The notes: generated from the letters alone by a model not told the origin. DNA of 64,000 bases from Marinobacter gelidimuriae (GCF_000372805.1 NZ_KB889828.1:1-64000); one strand, 5' to 3'. Shown: positions 37,455 to 47,947, counted from the first letter of the stretch. Numbers and translations are program-made.

Positions 37455-37543
37455 TGGACATAACCTCGTGTTGATCGTTCTTCAACTGTCACAGTAGCCC
37501 ACCTGAGATGCGAACGTTGCGTTTTATCAAATTCAGATGAGGT

Positions 37544-39619
37544 TTAGACTTCTCCGTAGCGGGTTTTTTCGCCCAACCAGCGTCGAATTAATCCCTGTAC
37601 CGCGGTTTTATCGGCCATAACACGAGGAGCTATTTCCCGAACCACTTCAATCCAGTGCTGATCGCGCTCGAAATCAGCCAGCCTGAACTGCATCATGCCG
37701 GTCTGGCGAGTACCCAAAACCTCACCGGGACCCCGAATTTCAAGGTCTTTTTCCGCAATCACAAAACCGTCCTGGCTGTCGCGCAAGGCCTGCAGCCGCG
37801 TTTTACCGTTCAGCGATAGCGGTGGGTGGTACATCAGCACGCAGTAACTGGCCTGTTCGCCACGCCCTACACGGCCCCGCAACTGGTGCAGCTGGGCCAG
37901 ACCCAGGCGTTCGGGGTTTTCAATAATAATCAGCGACGCGTTGGGGACATCTACTCCCACCTCTATGACGGTGGTGGCTACCAAAAGATCCAGCGTACCG
38001 CTCTTGAATTGCGCCATAACCTCGGCTTTTTCCTTACTTTTCAATCGCCCGTGAACCAATCCGATGCGCAGGTTTGGCAGGCGTTCGGCGAGCTCGGTCG
38101 CACTTACTTCTGCCGCCTGACACTGTAACACCTCGGATTCTTCAATCAGTGTGCACACCCAATATGCCTGCCGCCCGGCCTGACAGGCATTGCGTACCCG
38201 CTCTACCACATCGTCTCGGCGACCGTCGGGCACAACAATGGTTTCGATGGGTTTGCGCCCCGGAGGCAGCTCGTCAATGACCGATGTGTCCAGGTCGGCG
38301 TAGGCACTCATGGCCAATGTACGCGGAATCGGCGTGGCAGTCATAATCAGCTGGTGGGGCGCCAGCGCGCCGGCAGCGCCTTTTTCCCGCAATGCCAGAC
38401 GTTGATGAACGCCAAAGCGGTGCTGCTCGTCAATAATCACCAACGCCAAACGATCGAATGCCACATCGTTCTGGAACAGCGCATGGGTGCCAATAGCAAT
38501 ACCGGCGGCACCGCTTGAAACCGCCTCCAGAGCTTGTTGGCGAGCCTTGCCTTTCACTTTGCCCGACAGCCAGGTGAGCTGGACACCCAGCGGCGCAAGC
38601 CAGGCGCAAAAATTCTGGTAGTGCTGTTCCGCCAGAATTTCGGTGGGTGCCATCAAGGCCACTTGAGTACCCGCCGCAATGGCCTGCAAGGCCGCCAGCG
38701 CCGCGACCACGGTTTTGCCGGAGCCCACATCGCCTTGCACCAAACGCAGCATGGGTAGGGGCTGGGTAAGGTCCTGGCGGATTTCCTGAAGCACCTGGCG
38801 TTGAGCGTCGGTTAGGCGAAATGGCAAAGACTCTAGAAAGCGCTCGCTTAAATCGCCCTGCGGCAGCAACGGCAGCGCCTGGCGTGTCTGAATCTGTTCG
38901 CGCACTTGCAACAGACTTAGCTGGTGCGCCAGCAGTTCTTCCATCACCAACCGCTGCTGGGCCGGATGGCGCCCTTCCAGCAATTGCGCCGCCGAAGCGC
39001 TAGCAGGTGGTGAATGCACCAGTTCTACCGCGGCGGTGATGGCCGGTAACTGATAGTCCGCCAGTACCCAGGGCGGCAGCCAATCGTAAATTGGGTAACG
39101 CTTCAAATATGCCACCGCCTGCTGGCACAAAGCCCGCACCCGGGGCTGCTGAATACCCTCGGTAAGTGGGTATACCGGAGTTAATGTGGCGCTGCCTTCA
39201 TCCGCCATAGGCGTCGGATTGGTCTGGTATTCGGGGTGGTACAGCTCGTAGCCGGAACGGCCCGCCCGCACTTCGCCAAAACAGCGCACCTGGGTGCCTT
39301 CGGCAAGCTGGTTCTTCTGGCCCGCGTTAAAATGAAAAAAGCGCAGACTGACAAAGCCGCTGTGGTCTTTGAGGGTAACCTGCAAGCTGCGGCGCCTGCC
39401 CATCACAATGTCGGTTTTCATGACCTCACCTTCCACCACCGCCACGTCGCCAATGCGCAGGCTGCCCATGGCTGTAATGCGGGTGCGGTCTTCATAGCGG
39501 TGAGGCAAGTGAAACAGCAAATCCTGAAGCGAGGCGATACCCAGCTTGCCCAGCTTTTCTGCGAGCGCGTTGCCCACGTCCTTAAGCTGGGTGACCGGTA
39601 TATCGTCCAGTGCCATCAT
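37544..39619 (-). CDS. recG: ATP-dependent DNA helicase RecG
   Basis: Branch-migration helicase that remodels stalled forks and Holliday junctions. 691 residues: N-terminal wedge domain (DIPVTQLKDVGNALAEKLG, LLFHLPHRYEDRT), Walker A QGDVGSGKTVVAALAAL, DEQHRFG (motif II), and C-terminal helicase domain LRGRVGRGEQASYC. Start at 39619; ATG follows ATG so 39616 is equal. It begins 7 nt after the oxyR stop, giving an oxyR-recG operon as in Pseudomonas. Confidence 0.96.
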   Translation of the reverse strand: MMALDDIPVTQLKDVGNALAEKLGKLGIASLQDLLFHLPHRYEDRTRITAMGSLRIGDVAVVEGEVMKTDIVMGRRRSLQVTLKDHSGFVSLRFFHFNAGQKNQLAEGTQVRCFGEVRAGRSGYELYHPEYQTNPTPMADEGSATLTPVYPLTEGIQQPRVRALCQQAVAYLKRYPIYDWLPPWVLADYQLPAITAAVELVHSPPASASAAQLLEGRHPAQQRLVMEELLAHQLSLLQVREQIQTRQALPLLPQGDLSERFLESLPFRLTDAQRQVLQEIRQDLTQPLPMLRLVQGDVGSGKTVVAALAALQAIAAGTQVALMAPTEILAEQHYQNFCAWLAPLGVQLTWLSGKVKGKARQQALEAVSSGAAGIAIGTHALFQNDVAFDRLALVIIDEQHRFGVHQRLALREKGAAGALAPHQLIMTATPIPRTLAMSAYADLDTSVIDELPPGRKPIETIVVPDGRRDDVVERVRNACQAGRQAYWVCTLIEESEVLQCQAAEVSATELAERLPNLRIGLVHGRLKSKEKAEVMAQFKSGTLDLLVATTVIEVGVDVPNASLIIIENPERLGLAQLHQLRGRVGRGEQASYCVLMYHPPLSLNGKTRLQALRDSQDGFVIAEKDLEIRGPGEVLGTRQTGMMQFRLADFERDQHWIEVVREIAPRVMADKTAVQGLIRRWLGEKTRYGEV

Positions 39620-39626
39620 GGCCGGC

Positions 39627-40583
39627 CTAGCCCTTTGCCGCTGCTGGCTGGGCGGTACTGGCCTTTGCCACAACCCGGCACTGGCTCGTCGCCAGCGACA
39701 GCACGTCAATGGCTTTGGGCCGCGGGAAAGTGACCCGCCAAGCCAGAGCTACGGTGCGAAATGGCACGGGTGCCGCAAAGGACCGTACCGCCAGCACACC
39801 TTCGTGATAGTGCATGCCGGTGGCCGCTGACAGCGGCACAACGGTCACACCCAGGCCCGAGGCTACCATGTGGCGAATGGTTTCCAGCGAGCTGCCTTCG
39901 GTCACCAGCGTGGGGCCATTGCCTTCGCTGCGCCGGGTAACAGTTGCAACCAAAGGCGGGAAGGACTCCAGTACCTGGTCGCGGAAGCAGTGCCCCGGCC
40001 CCAACAGCAGGAGTTGCTCTTGCGCCAGCTGCTCCGCGGTAATTTCATCGCAGCCGGTCAGCGGATGATCTGCCGGCAGCAGCACCACAAAGGGTTCGTC
40101 ATAAAGCGGCAGGGTAACCACTTCCGCTTCTTCAAACGGCAACGCCACAATGATGGCGTCCAGTTCTGAATGGCGCAGTTTCTGGCGCAGACTCGCGGTG
40201 TAATTTTCTTCTATATACAACGACATGTCTGGCGCAGCGCGCCGCAGCTCCGGCAGTAAATGCGGAAAAAGGTAGGGACCTATGGTGTAAATGGCGCCGA
40301 CCTTTAGCGGAGAGCTAAGCTGGTTTTTGCCATCCTGGGCCAGGTCTTTAATCACACCCACTTGGTCCAGCACCCGCTGCGCCTGTTCAACAATGCGCAG
40401 CCCGCTTTCGGTGACCCGAATGTTGCTTTTACTGCGTTCAAACAACGGGATACCCAACTCATCTTCAAGCTTTCGTACCGCCACACTGAGGGTGGGCTGA
40501 CTAACGTGACAGCGCTCCGCGGCACGGCCAAAATGCCTTTCACGGGCGAGCGTAACAACGTATCGTAACTCGGTAAGAGTCAT
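39627..40583 (-). CDS. oxyR: OxyR-like LysR regulator lacking the resolving cysteine
   Basis: 318-residue LysR regulator of the OxyR group (HTH: RHFGRAAERCHVSQPTLSVA; IEENYTASLRQKLRHSELDAII region). Cys199 is present in GPGHCFRDQ at the E. coli position, but residue 208, the partner cysteine of the redox disulfide, is Phe (VLESFP; DNA GAG TCC TTC). Other cysteines exist (HTH, LTGCDEI, C-terminal SQCRV). It may sense peroxide by a Cys-sulfenate or by other pairs, or not at all. Located upstream of recG, as in Pseudomonas. Confidence 0.93.
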   Translation of the reverse strand: MTLTELRYVVTLARERHFGRAAERCHVSQPTLSVAVRKLEDELGIPLFERSKSNIRVTESGLRIVEQAQRVLDQVGVIKDLAQDGKNQLSSPLKVGAIYTIGPYLFPHLLPELRRAAPDMSLYIEENYTASLRQKLRHSELDAIIVALPFEEAEVVTLPLYDEPFVVLLPADHPLTGCDEITAEQLAQEQLLLLGPGHCFRDQVLESFPPLVATVTRRSEGNGPTLVTEGSSLETIRHMVASGLGVTVVPLSAATGMHYHEGVLAVRSFAAPVPFRTVALAWRVTFPRPKAIDVLSLATSQCRVVAKASTAQPAAAKG

Positions 40584-40657
40584 GGCGGGCTCCGGTGCTG
40601 AACAGCGTTCGGTGTCTGATTTATCTATGGCTCAAAGCATAAGGATTGATATTGTCT

Positions 40658-41536
40658 ATGGCAATCGCTGAAAGCCTGAAAACCCAACGAATTTTGCTGG
40701 CCGGGTGCGGCAATCTGGGGGGCGCCATTGCCACCTTGCTGCTGCAATCCGGGGCCGACGTGTTTGGCCTGCGCCGCAGAACGGATCAACTGCCCCAAGG
40801 TATCACGCCGGTAGCCGCGGATTTGACCCAGCCTGTGACCCTGAAAAACACACTTCCATCACGGCTGGACCAGGTTATTTATTGCCTGACGCCGTCCGAT
40901 TATAACGAACAGGGCTACCACGCGGCTTATGTGACCGCCCTGGAGAACCTGCTGGTTGAATTACAGGGGCAGACGCCAAGCCGGTTGTTCTTTATCAGTA
41001 GCACCGGGGTTTACGGGCAAGACGATAACGGCTGGGTGGATGAGGAAAGCCCTACGCAGCCGAGCGGGTTCAGCGGCCAGCAGGTGTTGCTGGGAGAGCA
41101 GACGGCCTTGGCCAGCCGTATTCCCGCCACAGTGGTCCGGTTCAGCGGCATTTATGGCCCGTCGCGCCAGAGTTTTCTGCAAGCAGTGATCGATGGGCGA
41201 CTGAATCCGCCGACCCACTCACATTACAGCAACCGAATTCACGAGCAAGACGCTGTTCGAGCTATCGTGCATTTAAGCACCATGGCGGCGGAAAGTGACA
41301 CTCTGCAATCCTGCTACCTGGCCAGCGACTGCGAGCCGGTTCGGCTGGATCAAGTGGTGCAATGGGTTCGCCAACATACCGATTGCGAAGCGCCGGCCGA
41401 GGACGCTCGCGATGGTGGCCGGGTGGGCAGCAAACTGTGCAGTAACCGGCGCCTGTTGAAAACCGGCTTTCAACTCCGGTACCCGGACTTCCGCGCCGGA
41501 TACCGTGAACTGATTGATCAGCGCAAGGGCGCTTAG
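40658..41536 (+). CDS. NAD(P)-binding epimerase/reductase (YeeZ-like)
   Basis: About 292 residues, extended short-chain dehydrogenase fold with Rossmann motif [17 protein letters not shown], and [13 protein letters not shown]; the YxxxK pair usual for the family is not obvious. Similar to YeeZ-type proteins of unknown substrate. TTG starts at 40646 or 40652 are possible; 40652 has AAGGA six bases away, so the true start may be two codons before the ATG used here. Its stop overlaps the ridA stop tail-to-tail. Confidence 0.85.
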   Translation: MAIAESLKTQRILLAGCGNLGGAIATLLLQSGADVFGLRRRTDQLPQGITPVAADLTQPVTLKNTLPSRLDQVIYCLTPSDYNEQGYHAAYVTALENLLVELQGQTPSRLFFISSTGVYGQDDNGWVDEESPTQPSGFSGQQVLLGEQTALASRIPATVVRFSGIYGPSRQSFLQAVIDGRLNPPTHSHYSNRIHEQDAVRAIVHLSTMAAESDTLQSCYLASDCEPVRLDQVVQWVRQHTDCEAPAEDARDGGRVGSKLCSNRRLLKTGFQLRYPDFRAGYRELIDQRKGA

Positions 41537-41919
41537 GTCAGCACCATCACCGCTTCCATTTCGATGGGCACGTCTTTTGGTAGCGCAGCAACGGCCATCG
41601 CTGCGCGAGCCGGGTAAGGCTTTTGGAAGTAGGTGGCCATGATTTCGTTCACAACCGCGAAATTGGCCAGATCGATCATATAAATGTTCAACTTGACGAT
41701 GTCCTGCAATGAACCACCGGATGCCACACAAACCGCTTTCAGGTTCTCGAATACCTGACGGGTGTTTGCCGCAAAATCGCCCTGTACCAGTTCCATGGTT
41801 TCTGGCACCAGCGGAATCTGGCCAGAAATGTACACGGTGTCACCAGCCTTCACAGCCTGAGAATAAGGCCCGATTGCCTGCGGTGCATTTTCGGTTTCAA
41901 TAATCGATTTGTTGGTCAT
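41533..41919 (-). CDS. ridA: RidA family enamine/imine deaminase
   Basis: Removes reactive 2-aminoacrylate. 128 residues; the YjgF/RidA family signature [22 protein letters not shown] region contains the catalytic arginine (Arg~104). Follows spoT by ~100 bp on the same strand, the same order as in Pseudomonas. Confidence 0.95.
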   Translation of the reverse strand: MTNKSIIETENAPQAIGPYSQAVKAGDTVYISGQIPLVPETMELVQGDFAANTRQVFENLKAVCVASGGSLQDIVKLNIYMIDLANFAVVNEIMATYFQKPYPARAAMAVAALPKDVPIEMEAVMVLT

Positions 41920-42019
41920 GGTTATTTATATCCCTGTTGTTAATAAATAAAAATCCTCACCCGCCATAACGCCAGGTGTTAAATCCGACAAACCTACGAT
42001 AGCAGAGACCCATGTGCCT

Positions 42020-44167
42020 TTAGTAGCGAACCCGGCTGATGTGGGTAACCGCCCGAATATTGCGTACCCGTCGCATTACCCGCGCCAGATGGCGGCGGCC
42101 AGTCACGTGTACCACCAGGCAGACAACGCCAAAACGAGCGTTTTGATCTTCCACGTTAATGCGTTCAATATTGCCGTCGGCCATAGCGACGGCGCTGGCC
42201 ATTTCCGCAATAATGCCACGCTGACGCTCCATTTCCACCCGCAACTCCACCGAAAACTGATCGGTAATGTCCTTGGCCCATTTCAGATCGGTCAGCATGG
42301 CGCGGCCCTGCTCGTCGTCTGGCAAGTGTGAGCAGGTATCTGAGTGAATCACCATGCCGTTACCCGAATCCATGATGCCCACAATCGGGTCACCAGGAAT
42401 GGGTTTGCAGCAACTGGCAAATTTCAGCAGCAGGCCGTCTGAGCCGCAAATGGTCACCGGGCCCTGGCGCCCGCTTTCCTGAAGCGCTGCAGCCGCCGGG
42501 GCATCACCTTCGGTCTCCGGCGCGCCCACCACCAACTGGCGCGCCACCAGAAACGCCATACGGTTGCCCAGGCCAATTTCGCTAACCAGATCCTCAAAAC
42601 TGTTGACCTGATTGTGAGCCACAACCCGCTGCTTCTGAACGTCAGTGATATCACCAAGACGCGTACTGAAACCTTTTAGGGAACGCTTAAGCAACGTATG
42701 GCCCAGCTCAAGAGATTCCGCATGCTTATCGTTTTTCACCACATGGCGAATACTGCCACGGGCCTTGCCGGTTACCACAAAGTTGAGCCAGGCGGGGTTC
42801 GGTCTGGCGCCGGGCGCGGTGATAATTTCCACCGTCTGCCCACTTTGCAAAGGCTGGCTTAGCGAGCCCAGATTGCGGTTGATACGGCAGGCCACGGTAG
42901 CGTTGCCAATATCGGTATGGATGGCATAGGCAAAATCCACCGGCGTGGCACCGCCGGGCAGTTCCATGATTTTACCGCGGGGCGTAAATACGTAAATTTC
43001 GTCAGGGAACAGGTCTTCTTTAACGCTTTCAATAAACTCCAGCGAATCATCAGCGCGCTCGCGCATTTCCATCAGACCCTTCACCCAGCGGTCTACCCGG
43101 GTCTGGTTTACGCTGGTGCCGTTAGACGGCTCATTCTTGTACAGCCAATGAGCGGCAATACCGTTGTTGGCAATGTGCTCCATTTCTTCCGTGCGAATCT
43201 GAACTTCGATATTTACGTGCATACCAAACAAAGTGGTGTGCAGCGACTGATAGCCGTTCACCTTGGGCATGGCAATATAGTCTTTGAAGCGCCCGGGCAT
43301 GGGCTTGTACAAACTGTGCACGGCACCCAGGATTCGATAACAATCGTCTTCGTTGTCGGTAATGATGCGGAACGCGTATACATCCATGATTTCATGGAAT
43401 GATTTCTGCTTGAACTTCATCTTGTTATAAATGCTGTTCAAGTGTTTTTCGCGCCCTAAAATCCGGCCGGGCATACCCCGCTCTTCCAGCTTTTCGTGCA
43501 GGCGGCCACGAATTTCATCAATGATTTCCCGATGGCTGCCGCGCAGCTTGGTCACCGCTTTGGAAATGAACTTCGAACGCATGGGATACATCGTCGAGAA
43601 CCCGAGGTCTTCCAGCTCCGTCGAGATACTGTGCATGCCCAAGCGATTGGCGATGGGTGCGTAAATGTCCAGTGTTTCAGTCGCGATGCGTTTGCGCTTT
43701 TCATAGGGCATAGGGCCCAAGGTGCGCATGTTGTGCAGGCGGTCCGCCAGCTTTACCAGAATCACGCGAATATCGCGGGCCATGGCCAGCGTCATTTTCT
43801 GGAAATTTTCGGCTTGGGCTTCGGCGCGGGTGCGAAATTCAATCTGGGTCAGCTTACTGACGCCATCCACCAGCTCGGCGACATCCTCACCGAACTGGTC
43901 AGCGAGCGCATCTTTGGGTATGCCGGTGTCTTCAATCACATCGTGCAGCATGGCGGCCATCAGGCTTTGATGATCCAGCCGCATTTCAGCAAGAATGCGG
44001 GCGACGGCCAAGGGATGGCTTATGTAACGATCACCACTCTTGCGCATTTGCCCTTCGTGGGCCTGTTCCGCAAAGTAATACGCTCGGCGCACCTGATTGA
44101 TGCGATTGGTGTCCAGATAGCTGCTTAGATCTCTGGTTAACATGTCTACCGCTGCTTCTGATGACAC
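42020..44167 (-). CDS. spoT: Bifunctional (p)ppGpp synthase/hydrolase SpoT
   Basis: 715 residues: HD hydrolase domain (HPLAVARIL...AAMLHDVIEDTG region), synthetase domain (YKPMPGRFKDYIAMPKVNGY), TGS (YVFTPRGKIMELPGGATPVD) and C-terminal ACT (RRHLARVMRRVRNI). Both catalytic halves look intact. The apparent start is GTG 44167 after AGGTGAGGG; a later ATG at 44143 is possible. In the run gmk-rpoZ-spoT-ridA; together with DksA it regulates rRNA promoters like the one at 227-254. Confidence 0.96.
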   Translation of the reverse strand: MSSEAAVDMLTRDLSSYLDTNRINQVRRAYYFAEQAHEGQMRKSGDRYISHPLAVARILAEMRLDHQSLMAAMLHDVIEDTGIPKDALADQFGEDVAELVDGVSKLTQIEFRTRAEAQAENFQKMTLAMARDIRVILVKLADRLHNMRTLGPMPYEKRKRIATETLDIYAPIANRLGMHSISTELEDLGFSTMYPMRSKFISKAVTKLRGSHREIIDEIRGRLHEKLEERGMPGRILGREKHLNSIYNKMKFKQKSFHEIMDVYAFRIITDNEDDCYRILGAVHSLYKPMPGRFKDYIAMPKVNGYQSLHTTLFGMHVNIEVQIRTEEMEHIANNGIAAHWLYKNEPSNGTSVNQTRVDRWVKGLMEMRERADDSLEFIESVKEDLFPDEIYVFTPRGKIMELPGGATPVDFAYAIHTDIGNATVACRINRNLGSLSQPLQSGQTVEIITAPGARPNPAWLNFVVTGKARGSIRHVVKNDKHAESLELGHTLLKRSLKGFSTRLGDITDVQKQRVVAHNQVNSFEDLVSEIGLGNRMAFLVARQLVVGAPETEGDAPAAAALQESGRQGPVTICGSDGLLLKFASCCKPIPGDPIVGIMDSGNGMVIHSDTCSHLPDDEQGRAMLTDLKWAKDITDQFSVELRVEMERQRGIIAEMASAVAMADGNIERINVEDQNARFGVVCLVVHVTGRRHLARVMRRVRNIRAVTHISRVRY

Positions 44168-44197
44168 CGCGCCCTCACCTATTTATGAACCCCGGAA

Positions 44198-44226
44198 ACA
44201 AAAAACCCGAATGCATGCATTCGGGT
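44198..44226 (-). terminator. Palindromic terminator between rpoZ and spoT
   Basis: On the minus strand the perfect 22-bp palindrome ACCCGAATGCATGCATTCGG GT (44205-44226) is followed by TTTTTTGTTT. It lies after rpoZ, so spoT may rely on read-through or on its own promoter. Confidence 0.75.
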
Positions 44227-44300
44227 CCTTCCATAGTCCTTATGGCACGCTGCTATAGTGACACTATAAAACCGTGTGGACAGATTTCAATGCCTTATTA

Positions 44301-44513
44301 CTAATCGTCTAAGTCTTCGGTCAGCAACGAACGGCTGACCAAACCCGCAGCGATTTCACGCAGCGCGATAACAGTCGGCTTATCGTTTTCTGGCGGCACC
44401 ATGGGCTCCGCACCTTTGGTGGCAATCTGGCGCGCGCGCTTGGTAGCCAGCATCACCAGCTGAAAGCGGTTATCAACGTGTTCAAGACAATCTTCAACGG
44501 TAACTCGTGCCAT
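44301..44513 (-). CDS. rpoZ: RNA polymerase omega subunit
   Basis: 70-residue omega: [20 protein letters not shown], then [15 protein letters not shown], ending LLTEDLDD. Omega assists beta' folding and contributes one ppGpp site. This copy is shorter than the E. coli (91) and Pseudomonas (~88) proteins because the C-terminal tail is missing, though the conserved core is complete. Transcribed with gmk and spoT. Confidence 0.95.
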   Translation of the reverse strand: MARVTVEDCLEHVDNRFQLVMLATKRARQIATKGAEPMVPPENDKPTVIALREIAAGLVSRSLLTEDLDD

Positions 44514-44598
44514 GATTTTCCCGACAAATAAAATGACTGGATTGTGCAGACCAGCCAGTATACTGCCAGGCGATACAATTTGTATACCGTAAAAGCCC

Positions 44599-45345
<747 letters not shown>

Positions 45346-45365
45346 CTACTATTGGCGCAATTGGC

Positions 45366-45680
45366 CCACCTTGCCGTCACTTTGAGGAAACCCTGCTGCC
45401 CGAACTGGCAGCGCTGGCACAAAGCTCAAAAGCCGAAGATCAGCACTTTCTGAAAGAGGCGCTCAAAGCCAAAGTTTCCGAACACACACTGGCCCACTGG
45501 CAAGCGCTTTTCCAGACCCAGGACGCCTGCGTGGAACCCGTATTAAGCATTGCAGAGGCGGCAAATCACCCACAGATTAAGGCTCGTGGCCTGGTGCGCG
45601 ATGTTGACCGTGGGGATGGCATTACGCAGAAACAGATCGGGAGCCCGATCCGGTTCGTAACAGGGGCAGATTCACAATAG
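45366..45680 (+). pseudogene. CaiB/BaiF CoA-transferase fragment (C-terminal)
   Basis: An open frame whose ~105 residues match only the C-terminal end of class III CoA transferases: a helical stretch (FLKEALKAKVSEHTLAHWQA), QDACVEPVLSIAEAANHPQIKARGLV and IGSPIRF, ending at TAG 45680. The N-terminal ~280 residues, including the catalytic Asp, are absent and no start fits. Frame and boundary upstream of ~45366 are approximate. A decayed relic in the accessory patch. Confidence 0.75.
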
Positions 45681-45692
45681 TGGCGGGGCGCC

Positions 45693-46213
45693 ATGCACCC
45701 AGAGCAACCGTTCATCAATACAGTTTGGTTTAAACGCGATCTCAGGCTAACCGACCACGCTCCCCTCCAAGCGGCCTGCAAGGCGGGGCGTACATCACTT
45801 GGCACGGCTGTTTCTGGATTACGAACCGGGTATTCATTATTCGCAATTCCAAATGCAGGCCGGGGTCACGGGCATTAACACCATTCGGATTTATAACCCG
45901 GTACTGCAATCGCAGGAGCAAGACCCACAGGGCACGTTTATTCGCCAATGGGTGCCGGAGTTGGCAGAGCTGCCAGACACTCTATTGCATAAGCCTTGGT
46001 TACTGACGCCGATGGAAGAACAGATGTTCGACCTACACGATTGGTGACCACTACCCAGCACCTCTGTTCGAACTCGCGCCGGCAGCTGCTGCTGCCAGGG
46101 ATCGTTTGTGGGATTGGCGCAGCCGGCCGGACGTAAAACAGGAAGCCGAGCGCGTATTACAACGCCACGTGAATACTCCCGGCAGTAACAACTTTCACCA
46201 AAGACGACGCTAA
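45693..46213 (+). pseudogene. Cryptochrome/photolyase-family remnant
   Basis: Pieces of one gene in three frames. ATG 45693 starts [20 protein letters not shown] (N-terminal photolyase motif), then the frame changes at about 45785-45795 and continues [20 protein letters not shown] with [11 protein letters not shown]-terminal FAD-domain motifs; roughly 340 residues between are missing. A second frameshift near 46040 leads to [21 protein letters not shown] to TAA 46213. Internal deletion plus frameshift: no function expected. Confidence 0.85.
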
Positions 46214-46238
46214 TGACCGCCAAAAAACCGTTTACAGT

Positions 46239-46285
46239 GATATCTAAAAATACAATATTTTAGCTATAATGGATACAACCGTATC
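46239..46285 (+). promoter_or_regulatory. hipBA promoter and candidate operator
   Basis: A perfect -10 TATAAT (46265-46270) lies 30 bp before hipB. Around it are an imperfect palindrome CTAAAA-N8-TTTTAG (46244-46263) and a perfect inverted repeat GATAC-N4-GTATC (46272-46285), and TATCTAAA occurs twice (46241, 46282). These are suitable HipB autoregulatory sites; the -35 is not clear. Confidence 0.55.
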
Positions 46286-46299
46286 TAAATGGTGACTCC

Positions 46300-46599
46300 A
46301 TGCCGCGATTTCTCTTACTTGACGATACCGATGTGCAACGCGCTTTTGCCGCTCACCTGCGAGGCCTGCGCGAGACTGCCAAGCTATCCCGAAACGCCCT
46401 TGCAGAGCGCAGCAGCGTGCCGGCACCAACGATCAAGAAATTCGAGCTGACAGGACAGATTTCGTTTCGCCAGTTATTGTTGCTTTGGCAATCGTTAGAT
46501 GACCTGAAGCGATTGTACGGTCTTACTCAAACACCGAATCCGCACAGTAGTGGGCGCTTGCCCACCTCAATTGACGAGGTGCTGAAAGATGCGTTTTAA
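46300..46599 (+). CDS. hipB: HipB-like antitoxin, XRE-family regulator
   Basis: 99-residue helix-turn-helix protein (LRGLRETAKLSRNALAERSS and PAPTIKKFELTGQISFRQLL). HipB binds and neutralises HipA and represses the operon. Its last 11 bp overlap hipA. Candidate operators precede it. The pair sits in the accessory patch beside decayed genes, suggesting horizontal arrival. Confidence 0.85.
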   Translation: MPRFLLLDDTDVQRAFAAHLRGLRETAKLSRNALAERSSVPAPTIKKFELTGQISFRQLLLLWQSLDDLKRLYGLTQTPNPHSSGRLPTSIDEVLKDAF

Positions 46600-47923
46600 A
46601 CCCGTCCAAAAACTGGTTGTTAGCAGAACGCTTTCCAAAGGTGACGTGGTATCTGTGGGGACATTAGCGCAAAACCGGCAAGGCGTTTTCTTTCAATACA
46701 ACACTCACTATCTTGAACGGTTTGGCAACCTGTCGCCCTTTACTCTAACGGCTTCTACCGACCTTCAACTTGCACCCAAACAGCCACACGGCGGATTACA
46801 CGGTGTATTTTCCGATAGCCTTCCAGATGGCTGGGGGCTGCTCTTGCAAGATCGGATGTTTCGCCAGCACGGCATTTTACCCAAACAAGTGACGGCGATG
46901 GATCGACTCGCCTTTGTTGGTTCACGCGGCATGGGCGCTTTGGCGTTTGCGCCAGAATCTGAGTTACAGGTAAACGACCCGAACAATTATGAGATAGCGG
47001 CACTAGGCTTAGAGGCTCAAGCTCTTTTTGATAGAACACTATCAGATGAACTCGATGGCAACCCCCAGGAAGTGTTTTCCGCCCTGGTGGCCGCGGGCAG
47101 TTCAGGCGGCGCCCGACCCAAAGCGCAACTGTTTCTGAACCCTGAAAACCCGAAACAGTGCCGCACTCATGCCAAGCCCGGTGACGAGGCCTGGCTGGTG
47201 AAGTTCACATCAAAGAATCTCACGCTAGGCCATGAAGAAGGGTTGTGTGAAGCCGTGTATTTACAGCTGGCAGAACAAGCCAATTTACAACCTCCAGGCT
47301 GGCAGCTTATTCAAGCCCCCCCCAGAAGTGGCGCAAAAGCCTGGCTTGCAGTTAAGCGCTTTGATTATGTAAGCCTGCCATTAAATGGCAGAGCTAACAC
47401 CGCCATGCCCGGAAAATTGCACATGCACAGTGCCTGCGGCTTACTGGATGCGGATTTTCGTACGCCAAGCCTGGATTACGAAGAGCTGATCAAAGCCAGC
47501 CGGCAACTGTGCAAATCGCCCGCGGTAGGCCAACTGCAATTTCGCCGAGCCATGTTCAATCTTTTTTCTGCCAACCAGGACGATCACAGCAAAAACTGGT
47601 CATTCTTGCAGAGTGATGATGGAAGCTGGCAGGTTGCCCCTTTTTATGATGCCACATTTAGCCCCCATCCTTTCAATGAACACGCCACAGCATTTGCTGG
47701 CTATGGCAAACAGCCGCCGTTAAAAACCATACAAAGACTGGCGGCGACGGCTGGCTTTTCATCCTGGACGCAAGCGCAACGAGATATTCGTGAAACTGTT
47801 GAAATATTGTGCGGCTTCAACGAGATCGCCAGGCTAGAGGGCGTGCGAAAAAGCACCGTTGACGCTATCCAAAAAACACTGGAGCAGCGCAGAAAGGAAA
47901 ATAGCACCTTGTTGCGGAGCTAA
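46589..47923 (+). CDS. hipA: HipA-family toxin kinase
   Basis: 444-residue Ser/Thr kinase toxin. N-terminal subdomain with HGVFSDSLPDGWG, G-loop AAGSSGGARPKAQLFL region, the catalytic loop NLFSANQDDHSKNWSFL (D..HxKN) and the metal motif YDATFSP. E. coli HipA (440 aa) phosphorylates GltX; targets vary in relatives. Catalytic residues look intact, so this is probably functional. It overlaps hipB by 11 nt. Confidence 0.9.
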   Translation: MRFKPVQKLVVSRTLSKGDVVSVGTLAQNRQGVFFQYNTHYLERFGNLSPFTLTASTDLQLAPKQPHGGLHGVFSDSLPDGWGLLLQDRMFRQHGILPKQVTAMDRLAFVGSRGMGALAFAPESELQVNDPNNYEIAALGLEAQALFDRTLSDELDGNPQEVFSALVAAGSSGGARPKAQLFLNPENPKQCRTHAKPGDEAWLVKFTSKNLTLGHEEGLCEAVYLQLAEQANLQPPGWQLIQAPPRSGAKAWLAVKRFDYVSLPLNGRANTAMPGKLHMHSACGLLDADFRTPSLDYEELIKASRQLCKSPAVGQLQFRRAMFNLFSANQDDHSKNWSFLQSDDGSWQVAPFYDATFSPHPFNEHATAFAGYGKQPPLKTIQRLAATAGFSSWTQAQRDIRETVEILCGFNEIARLEGVRKSTVDAIQKTLEQRRKENSTLLRS

Positions 47924-47947
47924 GCTTTGGGGCGGCTCGATCATCCT

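Noticed and set aside
40624-40662. OxyR operator between oxyR and the YeeZ-like gene (TCTATGGC repeated twice, 31 bp apart)
   Set aside because: The repeats do not match the ATAG-N7-CTAT pattern and one overlaps the start codon; likely chance.
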